Shown here one piece after another: positions 35,914 to 43,977 of a DNA stretch of 64,000 bases. Within the stretch, counting starts at the first letter, position 1. Every line of letters starts with the position of its first letter. The DNA is from CAYVXE01 sp964455375 (lineage in GTDB: Bacteria; Zhuqueibacterota; Zhuqueibacteria; Oceanimicrobiales; Oceanimicrobiaceae), in assembly GCA_964455375.1 (NCBI GenBank), contig CAYVXE010000002.1, forward strand, positions 1 to 64,000, written 5' to 3'. Both the position numbers and the translations under genes were made by a program. The notes below the pieces were generated by a model that was not told the DNA's origin, made no database searches, and was given only the letters and a program-made list of their open reading frames with translations.

Positions 35914-37389
35914 ATGAATTTACCTCAAAACTTAGAACATATTAAAGAACAAATCCGTGCATACGCCGAAGGCTACCATCTCGATTTTTTTGAGACTATA
36001 TTTGAACTGGTTGAGTTTGATGAGTTAAATGAGGTTGCAAGCTACGGAGGATTTCCAACCCGCTATCCACATTGGCGTTTTGGTATGGAGTTTGAGGAAT
36101 TGTCGAAAGGATATGAATTTGGTCTGCAAAAAATTTATGAGCTCGTCATCAACAACGACCCCTGCTATGCTTATTTAATGACAAGCAACAGACTCGTTGA
36201 TCAGAAACTGGTCATGGCACATGTTTATGGCCATTGTGATTTTTTTAAGAACAATTTGTGGTTTTCAAAAACCAACCGCAAAATGATGGATGAAATGGCC
36301 AATCATGCCGTAAAAGTACGGCGAATCATCGAAAAATATGGAGAAGAGCCGGTAGAAGATTTTATTGAAGTTTGTCTTTCACTGGAAAATTTGATCGACC
36401 CGCATTTACCTTTTATTAAACGATCAAGTGATGAGACGCAAGCTGAATCTGAAGATTCAGTTCCGATAAAATTCAAAAGTAAGTCTTACATGGATGCGTT
36501 CATCAATCCATCCGCTTTTATGGAGGAACAAAAAAAGCTGATTGCTGAACAAAAACTGCTGACGAAACGAAAATTTCCAGAGGAACCCACACGGGATATT
36601 TTGAAATTCTTAATCGATTATGCACCGCTGGATAAATGGCAACAAGACATTCTGAACATTATTCGTAATGAATCCTATTATTTTACGCCTCAGGGTCAGA
36701 CGAAAATCATGAATGAAGGCTGGGCCACCTACTGGCATTCAAAAATGATGACTGAAAAAATATTGAATGATTCGGAGGTCATCGACTATGCTGATCACCA
36801 TTCGGGAACATTGATGACTGCCAACGGTCGGCTGAATCCATATAAACTTGGGGTTGAGCTTTACCGGGATATCGAAGACCGATGGAATAAAGGAAAATTT
36901 GGTAAAGAATACGACGAATGTAAAGATTTACAGGAGAGAAAAAATTGGAATAAGGATGTTGGTCTCGGTCGAAAAAAAATATTTGAAGTACGCAAAATGT
37001 ACAATGACTTAATGTTTATCGATGCTTTTTTAACACCTGATTTTTGCCGCAAACACAAGTTATTTGCATTTGATTACAACGATCGCTCAGATATGTATGA
37101 AATTTCCGATCGGGATTTTTCCATCATCAAAGAAAAACTTCTTTTTAGTCTGACTAATTTCGGCCAGCCGTTTATATTTGTAGAGGATGCAAACTACCAA
37201 AATCGGGGTGAGCTTTATTTAATCCACCGGCATGAAGGGGTTGATTTAAAAATTGATGAAGCGCAGGATACAATAAGCAATATCCACAAAATATGGACGC
37301 GGCCTGTGCATTTAGAAACAATTATCGATGAAGCAAAAACGCTCCTTTCTTTTGACGGTAAAGAACATCATGAAGTTGAGGTGGAATAA
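35914..37389 (+). CDS. spoVR: SpoVR/YcgB family protein
   Basis: The 491-aa protein has the SpoVR hallmarks RYPHWRFGMEFEE, YAYLMTSN, MAHVYGHCDFFKNN and the central MNEGWATYWHSKMM, rich in His and Glu. In Bacillus SpoVR affects spore cortex, but homologues are widespread in non-sporulating bacteria, always near PrkA and YeaH. It lies 28 bases after yeaH, closing the operon. Function here is unknown; no sporulation gene occurs in the window. Confidence 0.92.
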   Translation: MNLPQNLEHIKEQIRAYAEGYHLDFFETIFELVEFDELNEVASYGGFPTRYPHWRFGMEFEELSKGYEFGLQKIYELVINNDPCYAYLMTSNRLVDQKLVMAHVYGHCDFFKNNLWFSKTNRKMMDEMANHAVKVRRIIEKYGEEPVEDFIEVCLSLENLIDPHLPFIKRSSDETQAESEDSVPIKFKSKSYMDAFINPSAFMEEQKKLIAEQKLLTKRKFPEEPTRDILKFLIDYAPLDKWQQDILNIIRNESYYFTPQGQTKIMNEGWATYWHSKMMTEKILNDSEVIDYADHHSGTLMTANGRLNPYKLGVELYRDIEDRWNKGKFGKEYDECKDLQERKNWNKDVGLGRKKIFEVRKMYNDLMFIDAFLTPDFCRKHKLFAFDYNDRSDMYEISDRDFSIIKEKLLFSLTNFGQPFIFVEDANYQNRGELYLIHRHEGVDLKIDEAQDTISNIHKIWTRPVHLETIIDEAKTLLSFDGKEHHEVEVE

Positions 37390-37506
37390 TGGTCATTTCT
37401 CGCGACTGCGTCAATCAAAAAAGGAAATACACTGTTTTGCGAAAACCGAAACAGAATAATTTAAATCAAAAATTCATTGTTTATTTATTTTCAAAACCGT
37501 AAAATT

Positions 37507-37533
37507 AGCAGGTGGATGTACGCCTGCTTTTTT
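37507..37533 (+). terminator. Intrinsic terminator after spoVR
   Basis: AGCAGG (37507-37512) pairs with CCTGCT (37523-37528) around a 10-base loop and runs into six T. Confidence 0.7.
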
Positions 37534-37584
37534 GTGTCCGATAATCAGCTTGTGAATATGTAAACTATGGAGTTGTTTGTTTTG

Positions 37585-38889
37585 ATGAAAAAAAATATTG
37601 TACTGTTTTCAATTTTGGGAATATTGCTGAGCATGCAAAAAGTTCCTCTGCTGGCTGCGGAGAAAAGCGCGGTTTTATGGTGTGATCCGTTATTGAATGT
37701 GCGCACGATCACGAGCCGCAACGGGATTATTTCTATGGTGAACAAGGCGAGGAATGCGGGTTTTGAAGCGATTGCAATTGAAGTGAAAACATCCACAGGA
37801 GAAGTCATTTATGAAAGCAAAATAGCGCCCCGTTTGGCAGAGTGGAAAAATTTTCGTGTGCCGCTGGCGTTCGATGCCATGAAAACGCTGCTGGCTGAGG
37901 CCCGCAGACAGAACTTGCAAGTTTATGCTGTGTTTTCAATATTTGCAGAAGGTAATATCGAGGAACGACAGGGTCCCATTTATCAAAATCATCCGCAGTG
38001 GAGTTCCAAAGTCTATGTGATAGAACAAGACGAACCGAAAATTGAATCATTTCCGGAATGGGGGTACGGTACAATTGCTTACGCCAACCCTTTTTTAGAT
38101 AATGTCCAGAATTATGAAATTTCCGTTGTAAAGGAATTCTTGAGTAAATACAGTGTGGATGGAATTATTTTTGATAAAGCCCGTTTTTATGGTATTGAAG
38201 CGGATTTTTCAGAATCGGCAAAATCAAAATTCGAAGCTTATCTCGGTAATCAAACCATTAATTGGTGGCCTGCGGATGTGTATGAATTGAAGTATTTGGA
38301 AGAACAATGGCAAATTGTGCCTGGGGAGTACTTTCAGGATTGGATTGCTTTCCGGTCTCAGGTGATGCATGATTTTTTGGATAAATTAACCAAGGCTGTG
38401 AAAAGTGTTGACCAGTCATTACCAGTTGGAAATTTCGTTGGCGGCTGGTACCCAACGTACTATGAATACGGCGTGAATTGGGCCAGTAAAAACAATTACC
38501 CTGATTATAATTGGGCAACAGATAACTATAACGAAACCGCCATTGCTGAGCTGTTTGATTTTTTGGTGCCGCGCTGCTTCTTCCCAAGAATTACCATGGA
38601 TGAAGCGGAAAAAGCCGGTGCGGAATGGTGGATGAGTGTCGAAGGAAGCGCAACGAATGCGAAGGAAGTGGTTGACCGGGTGTGCCCGATTTATGGTGCC
38701 ATTTTGGTGGAGCAGTTTAAAGACGATGCCGGCAAATTTAAATCAGCTTTCAAAATGGCCCTTAATCAAACGGGCGGTTTATATGTGACAGATTACAGTT
38801 ATGTCGACAAATATAAATATTGGGACGAATTGCGTGAGGTGTTACTGGGACAAACAAATCCTCTATTAAATCGTAACCGACGGCAATAA
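37585..38889 (+). CDS. Secreted GHL10-like (family 10 glycosyl-hydrolase-like) protein
   Basis: A signal peptide (MKKNIVLFSILGILLSM...LLAAE) precedes a TIM-barrel domain resembling the glycosyl hydrolase-like 10 group: MVNKARNAGFEAIAIEVKTSTGEVIYES, LAEARRQNLQVYAVFSIFAEG, IAYANPFLDNVQNYEISVVK and VDGIIFDKARFYG, the conserved strand before the putative active-site acid. These proteins are thought to act on cell-wall or polysaccharide substrates, but activity is unproven. The frame is open to an ATG at 37567; the one at 37585 has GGAG 12 bases upstream and gives the cleaner signal peptide. Confidence 0.75.
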   Translation: MKKNIVLFSILGILLSMQKVPLLAAEKSAVLWCDPLLNVRTITSRNGIISMVNKARNAGFEAIAIEVKTSTGEVIYESKIAPRLAEWKNFRVPLAFDAMKTLLAEARRQNLQVYAVFSIFAEGNIEERQGPIYQNHPQWSSKVYVIEQDEPKIESFPEWGYGTIAYANPFLDNVQNYEISVVKEFLSKYSVDGIIFDKARFYGIEADFSESAKSKFEAYLGNQTINWWPADVYELKYLEEQWQIVPGEYFQDWIAFRSQVMHDFLDKLTKAVKSVDQSLPVGNFVGGWYPTYYEYGVNWASKNNYPDYNWATDNYNETAIAELFDFLVPRCFFPRITMDEAEKAGAEWWMSVEGSATNAKEVVDRVCPIYGAILVEQFKDDAGKFKSAFKMALNQTGGLYVTDYSYVDKYKYWDELREVLLGQTNPLLNRNRRQ

Positions 38890-39216
38890 CCTGAATAATC
38901 GTTCGTTGCCACAGTATTATTTCTTGTTCCAAAATTTTTATTTTGGAATCTGTAGCACGACATTCATGTCGTGTAGCTCGATTTTTCAACATAATGTTGA
39001 GCTACATATCTCCGTGCTCACTTTTTAGAGAGAGTCCATGCATGCCTGATAGATGGAAATTCCAATGTCCAAATAACCAAGAGGAGGCGAATGGCGACTT
39101 TTCGGTGTTCTTCGGTGTTTCGTGAAATGTTCACGCAGGTAAGGGTGATGATGCACTGCACTTCAGCAAAGCAGCGTTTCCCAGGGTTGCCCGGGGAGTG
39201 CACTTTTGTGCCAGGT
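38890..39216. other. Intergenic region rich in repeat-like sequence
   Basis: No supported gene. It contains a nested palindromic element (38951-39006, listed separately). Downstream are a tandem TTCGGTGTT duplication at about 39103-39118 and short palindromes such as AAATGTTCACG/CGTG around 39120-39135. It looks like a mosaic of small intergenic repeats. Confidence 0.45.
38951..39006. repeat. REP-like nested palindrome, copy 1
   Basis: Outer arms TGTAGC/GCTACA enclose CACGACAT-TC-ATGTCGTG (38956-38973) and TCAACAT-A-ATGTTGA (38986-39000). TAGCTC (38974-38979) can also pair with GAGCTA. A related but less complete copy lies at 52787-52836. Confidence 0.65.
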
Positions 39217-40548
39217 CTATTGCTGCTTTGATTTTATAGCATGTTGAATAAAGCGTAAATACTGTTGCGAATCTGATGGTTTACCGCCTTCGACAATAAA
39301 AACATCTTTGTTGGTTTTTTTCACGATACTGGTTTCGTCGTGCTCGGGATATTTCAGCTTAAGCAGTTGTTTGTACGCTTGTGTAAATTCCTGTGCATCT
39401 TTTTCGCTATCCCAGGTGGTGTAAAGTAGCAAAAGTAAATCTTCAGGATTATGTTTATTCTGTAAAACTGCAAAGCGGTCACCATTCCAACCGGCTGCTG
39501 CATGCAAACCATCGTCCTGCATTTTAAATTCTGAAAAAATGATTCGCCACTGAAATTCTCCCACAGTATTTTTTTCCAGTAATGTCCAGCCCGCAAATAA
39601 TTTATTTTTTCTGAAATTCTGCCAATGAATCCGGGCGGGATTTTCATGCTGTAGCCATTTCGACGGATGCAGAATTTGTTCACTGGAAGCCGGGGGAATT
39701 CGATACAATTCGGCCACTTTTGCCCAACCATTTTTATGAATGTCGTTGATAAAATTCAGTCCTTTCAAATATGCTCCCACCATTGTTTCCAGAATAAATG
39801 GTGGAATATTATCCATAGCCTTTACTGCGTTTTCCATATCGCCTTTTTGTAGTTGTGGAACAGCACCGCTTTTTACCATGTTTAAGAGTTGCTTTACGTC
39901 TAAGTTTGCCTGCATTTTAATTGACATATCTAAAAAAGATGCATCCGGAATCTGCCCCATCATGTGCTTTAATGACCAGAGAGTCATGATGTAGGTTGCT
40001 TCACCTTCTACGACGGCTTGACGGGCCAGCAATTCATCGTCATTTAATTTTCCCTTGGTTTGTGAAAGATAGTACTGTTTGAGATCGAAATACTGATCCT
40101 GAAATCCGTGGTAGAGCTCATGCGCATAAACGGTTTTTTGCATTATATCCGGAAGATTTTGCATGACCACATAAAAAGTTTTGGTCGCCGGGTCGTAATA
40201 TGCCGCGGCCTGACTCTGAACGACCATTTTGGCTAATTCTTTGTAATTCGTAATTTCCGGACCGGTGTACAAACCGAGTTTTTTGACGATCCTGCCATAG
40301 TTCTTTAAATAAATTTCCGGATATTGTTCAGACATCTGTTTGTCAATGTACTTACCAAAATCAGCCAGAGATTGTTTTTTGACCATGATCGGATGCTTAA
40401 ATTTTTCTCCGCGAATATTTTCCAGTTCTTTCTGGATTTCCTGAACCTCCTGTTGCAAATCCTGAGCGATAGAAGTCTTTATCAGAGTGAAATGAAACAG
40501 GAAAAAACAAGCGCTAAAAATGAGTAGATTTTTTTTAAAAAACGTCAT
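39217..40548 (-). CDS. Secreted putative zinc metalloprotease (HExxH)
   Basis: A signal peptide (MTFFKKNLLIFSACFFLFHF...IAQ) is followed by a coiled segment rich in Glu/Gln and a zincin-like domain. The motif AHELYHGFQDQYF carries HELYH, and VVEGEATY about 40 residues later supplies a plausible third ligand (Glu). The rest (~250-443) has no feature I recognise. AAGGAG lies 6 bases before the ATG. It looks like a gluzincin-type peptidase of an unnamed family; the substrate is unknown. It is transcribed alone. Confidence 0.7.
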   Translation of the reverse strand: MTFFKKNLLIFSACFFLFHFTLIKTSIAQDLQQEVQEIQKELENIRGEKFKHPIMVKKQSLADFGKYIDKQMSEQYPEIYLKNYGRIVKKLGLYTGPEITNYKELAKMVVQSQAAAYYDPATKTFYVVMQNLPDIMQKTVYAHELYHGFQDQYFDLKQYYLSQTKGKLNDDELLARQAVVEGEATYIMTLWSLKHMMGQIPDASFLDMSIKMQANLDVKQLLNMVKSGAVPQLQKGDMENAVKAMDNIPPFILETMVGAYLKGLNFINDIHKNGWAKVAELYRIPPASSEQILHPSKWLQHENPARIHWQNFRKNKLFAGWTLLEKNTVGEFQWRIIFSEFKMQDDGLHAAAGWNGDRFAVLQNKHNPEDLLLLLYTTWDSEKDAQEFTQAYKQLLKLKYPEHDETSIVKKTNKDVFIVEGGKPSDSQQYLRFIQHAIKSKQQ

Positions 40549-40654
40549 GGTAACTCCTTGTTGTTGTAATTCGGGAAAAAATGTCCAGCAAATTTATCCG
40601 GTAACTGTGGAAATTTAATATAAATCTCTTTGGAAGCAACAAATAACGCCGTCA

Positions 40655-41080
40655 TTATGTTAAAAATTTGTCTTGAAAATCAACTTCCGGAAGGATACAT
40701 GAGTCGTATTTTCCGAACCATGAATAACGCCGCATGGCGATGAAATGGTACATAAAATCACGCAAGCATCTTGGCACTATTTTGAAAATTACCACAGATT
40801 TCCATAATCCGCCAAGGTCAAAGAGACAATTCAGGACTGCATCTGAGCAGACATAGATCCGTTCCTTCTCCGTTTTATGACGGGACAGGTAGACCACGGT
40901 TTGCAGCATCTCCGGATTGTCCACCGATGGCAAGTCTACCGTTTTAGCGAAGTCTCCTTGCAAGGGTGCAAACTGCAGAATGTCTTTTTTGTCTGCTTTG
41001 ATCAGGAATTGTACGGCACGATTGCATAAAACACAGATACCGTCATACAAAAGGATGTTTTGTGGCTGCAATGATTTCAT
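40655..41080 (-). CDS. DCC family thiol-disulfide oxidoreductase-like protein (DUF393)
   Basis: The 141-aa protein begins ILLYDGICVLCNRAVQFLI, the family motif with its CxxC pair, followed by FAPLQGDFA and a C-terminal helical part ending near the conserved Arg/Tyr residues (FMYHFIAMRRYSWFG). Family members have a thioredoxin-like fold and are presumed redox proteins. It is divergent from the acyl-CoA synthetase gene. Confidence 0.88.
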   Translation of the reverse strand: MKSLQPQNILLYDGICVLCNRAVQFLIKADKKDILQFAPLQGDFAKTVDLPSVDNPEMLQTVVYLSRHKTEKERIYVCSDAVLNCLFDLGGLWKSVVIFKIVPRCLRDFMYHFIAMRRYSWFGKYDSCILPEVDFQDKFLT

Positions 41081-41230
41081 CGCTTCGTTTCATAATTATG
41101 AGTGAAGATAAGAATAAATGTTCAATTTTCAAAATGTAACGAATATTTTCGCTTGTACGAAAATTTAATAATTTCTACTTTACCGTGTCTTGAAATATGG
41201 GAAAACATGGAAAACAAAGGTAAGGCAGAT

Positions 41231-43342
41231 ATGAAACATTCATTAGATGCAATTTTCAGACCGAAGTCTGTTGCGGTCATCGGCGCCTCCACCCAAAAAG
41301 GCAGCCTTGGCCGGGAAATCTTTGATAAGCTTTTGAATTTTGATTTTAACGGACCGGTGTTTCCGGTTAATCCAAAAGCCAGTTACATTCATTCGGTGAA
41401 AGCATATCCATCGATTTCTGCAATTCCCGAAAGGGTTGATTTAGCTGTGGTGGTCGTACGAAAAGAGTTTGTTCCGGCCGTGGTTCAGGAATGCGCAGAT
41501 GCGCACGTGAAGGGTATGGTGGTGATTACTGCCGGGTTTAAAGAGACCGGTGCAAAAGGCAAAGCGGTGGAAGAAAAAATAAAACAGATTGCCGTTGACA
41601 ATAACATGCGTCTGGTGGGGCCCAATTGCATGGGCGTAATCAACACGGAAAAATTGGTGCGGTTGGACGCCACCTTTGCGGAAACCATCTCAAAACGCGG
41701 ACGCATTGCCATGGCATCACAAAGCGGCGCTTTGGGACAGACCATCCTGGAACATGCACATGAACTAAATCTGGGTATTTCCATGTTTATCTCTTTGGGA
41801 AATAAAGTCGATATTTCCGGGAATGATCTCCTCGAATACTGGCAGGATGATGAAAACATCGGCGTTATTTTGATGTACCTGGAAAGTTTCATCGATCCGG
41901 AGCGGTTTTACGAACTTGCCAGAAAAGTGAGCCGGAAAAAACCGATCATTGTTGTGAAGTCGGGCAGAACCACGTCAGGGGCACGGGCTGCAACCTCGCA
42001 TACCGGCGCCATGGCCGGGCAGGATTTGGTGTTCAACACATTGTTCAGGCAATGCGGAATCATCCGGGCGAACACCATAAATGAGATGTTCGATTTTGCC
42101 ATGGCTTTCGCCAATGTCCCGTTGCCAAAAGGAAATCGAGTGGCAATTATTACAAATGCCGGCGGTCCCGGAATTATGGCGGCGGATGCGTGTGAAAACC
42201 ACGGACTTGAAGTTGCGCCATTGACGGATGAAACCAAATCGCAATTAAAATCCGGTCTGGTAGCCGATGCCAGCGTAGAAAATCCGGTGGATTTGCTCGC
42301 CGGTGCGCAGCCGGATGAATTCAAATTTGCGTTGCAGCATGTGCTGAATGATGCCAATATTGACGCTGTGATCGTTATATTCGTCGCTCCTATCATCACC
42401 GACCCCATGCAGGTGGCAAAGAGTATTTCGGAAATAATCCAGGATTACGACAAACCCGTGCTCGGCTGTTTTATGGGCGTCAAAGGGGTGGCGACCGGTG
42501 TGGAAGAGTTGCATCGACAACGAATTCCCGCTTACGCATTTCCGGAGTCGGCGGCGCGTGCCCTGGGAGTCATGACGGATTACAGCAACTGGTTGCATAA
42601 AGATTCGGGGAAAATTTCACAAAAAGATTTTCCGAAAGAACGGATTGCGGAAATCATTCGAAATGCTGTGTCTGAAAACCGGCAGAATCTGACTGAAATT
42701 GAAATCGCTGAAATTCTGAAAATTTATGAAATTCCTTTTGTACAATCAAAAAAGTGTCGGGACTGGGATGAAATCCAACAGGCAGCACAAACGATGCGGT
42801 TTCCCCTGGTGTTAAAAATATCCTCCGACGTCTCTTTACATAAATCTGAACTGGGTGGTGTAAAACTAAATTTGCAGTCTGCCCATGAATTGAAAAATGC
42901 CTACGCTGAGATTCTCGATTCGATACAAAAATTTGGGAGCGGAAAAAGGGCACTTTCTTTTGTTCTTCAGGAAATGGTGCTTGGCGGCAAAGAAATCATT
43001 ATGGGCATTAACCGCATTCCCGGGTTCGGCTCTTTGCTGATGTTCGGAATGGGTGGTATTTATGTGGAAGTGTTGCAAGATGTTGCATTTCGCATTGCTC
43101 CCATCACCAAAACCGATGCAGAGGAGATGATAAGTGAGATTAAGGGATACTCGATTTTATCGGGAATTCGGGGTGAAAAGCCGGTGGCAACGGATTTTTT
43201 GAAAACAATTTTGTTAAACCTTTCAAAGTTGGCTCAGGATTTCCCGCAGATTTCTGAAATGGATATGAACCCATTCATGGCTTTTCCGGAACAAAGTGAA
43301 TGCAAGGCCGTCGATGTCCGAATTAAAGTCAGTGCAGTGTAA
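41231..43342 (+). CDS. ADP-forming acyl-CoA synthetase (fused alpha-beta)
   Basis: The family interconverts acyl-CoA plus ADP and phosphate with the free acid plus ATP. In order: a CoA-binding Rossmann domain (IFRPKSVAVIGAST), two succinyl-CoA-ligase-type domains (GPNCMGVINTE; the phospho-histidine in ATSHTGAMAG), and a C-terminal ATP-grasp domain (VLKISSDVSLHKSELGGVKL, ending DMNPFM). The frame is open to 41102, but ATG 41231 has AAGG 5 bases upstream and starts right before the first domain, giving 703 aa. The substrate (acetate or other acid) cannot be told from the sequence. Confidence 0.9.
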   Translation: MKHSLDAIFRPKSVAVIGASTQKGSLGREIFDKLLNFDFNGPVFPVNPKASYIHSVKAYPSISAIPERVDLAVVVVRKEFVPAVVQECADAHVKGMVVITAGFKETGAKGKAVEEKIKQIAVDNNMRLVGPNCMGVINTEKLVRLDATFAETISKRGRIAMASQSGALGQTILEHAHELNLGISMFISLGNKVDISGNDLLEYWQDDENIGVILMYLESFIDPERFYELARKVSRKKPIIVVKSGRTTSGARAATSHTGAMAGQDLVFNTLFRQCGIIRANTINEMFDFAMAFANVPLPKGNRVAIITNAGGPGIMAADACENHGLEVAPLTDETKSQLKSGLVADASVENPVDLLAGAQPDEFKFALQHVLNDANIDAVIVIFVAPIITDPMQVAKSISEIIQDYDKPVLGCFMGVKGVATGVEELHRQRIPAYAFPESAARALGVMTDYSNWLHKDSGKISQKDFPKERIAEIIRNAVSENRQNLTEIEIAEILKIYEIPFVQSKKCRDWDEIQQAAQTMRFPLVLKISSDVSLHKSELGGVKLNLQSAHELKNAYAEILDSIQKFGSGKRALSFVLQEMVLGGKEIIMGINRIPGFGSLLMFGMGGIYVEVLQDVAFRIAPITKTDAEEMISEIKGYSILSGIRGEKPVATDFLKTILLNLSKLAQDFPQISEMDMNPFMAFPEQSECKAVDVRIKVSAV

Positions 43343-43353
43343 AAAAAGAGGAA

Positions 43354-43382
43354 GCCGTCAGGCACCCACGAAGCCTGACGGC
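43354..43382 (+). repeat. 10-bp hairpin after the acyl-CoA synthetase gene
   Basis: GCCGTCAGGC and GCCTGACGGC form a perfect 10-bp stem with a 9-base loop, 11 bases after the stop codon. No T tract follows on the plus strand; on the minus strand the hairpin does run into a T-rich tract, so it would work as a terminator only in that direction. Confidence 0.55.
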
Positions 43383-43496
43383 CATAGGAGGAAAAGGGGT
43401 TCTATTTAAGTAACGATATTATTTTAATTTAAGGAGTTTTGAAGGCGCCTTATTTTCTTCATCGGCATGTAAAAAAAAATATTAACCAAAAAAAGA

Positions 43497-43525
43497 TTGA
43501 CAAGCTTTTTAAAATATGTTACATT
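43497..43525 (+). promoter_or_regulatory. Promoter of the STAS gene
   Basis: TTGACA at 43497-43502 and TACATT at 43520-43525 with a 17-base spacer, 39 bases before the ATG, which also has a strong AGGAGG. Confidence 0.7.
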
Positions 43526-43563
43526 TGTTTTAAAATTGACTAATCGGTAAGATAGGAGGCAAA

Positions 43564-43899
43564 ATGCAAATTAGTGAAAAGCGACAAGGTGACATCTCAG
43601 TATTAACGTTAAAAGGAAAGTTAATGGGCGGTCCTGAAACCCAGGCTGTTCATGAGAGAATAAAAGAACTTGTTGAAGATAAAATCAATAAAGTTGTCAT
43701 AGATTTAGGGAAAGTTAAATGGATGAATAGTTCCGGCCTGGGAATGATGATGGGGGCCTTGACAACCTTAAAAAATGCCAATGGTGAGTTGAAACTGGCT
43801 AACGTAACGGATAAAGTGCAGAGCCTGTTTATGATTACAAAACTCATCACGATTTTTCAAACGTATGAATCCGTTGATGAAGCAATCGGCAGCTTCTAA
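43564..43899 (+). CDS. STAS-domain anti-sigma factor antagonist-like protein
   Basis: A stand-alone 111-aa STAS domain: beta strands ISVLTLKGKLMG and KVVIDLGKVKWM, then MNSSGLGMMMG, where S57 sits at the phosphorylated serine of SpoIIAA-type proteins (DSSGLG in that family; Asn replaces Asp here). Such proteins release a sigma factor or signalling partner when dephosphorylated. AGGAGG lies upstream of the ATG. No anti-sigma kinase or phosphatase is adjacent, so the partner is elsewhere. Confidence 0.9.
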   Translation: MQISEKRQGDISVLTLKGKLMGGPETQAVHERIKELVEDKINKVVIDLGKVKWMNSSGLGMMMGALTTLKNANGELKLANVTDKVQSLFMITKLITIFQTYESVDEAIGSF

Positions 43900-43977
43900 T
43901 CGGTTCGTTTAATTTATACCTATCCTCTTAATTTTATAAATAGATATCGACAATAAATGTCGTTGGGGAGAGTTGTT

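Noticed and set aside
38943..39203. Two ~60-aa open frames in the 38.9-39.2 kb gap
   Set aside because: They run through the palindromic repeat and lack ribosome-binding sites; the sequence is better explained as repeat DNA.
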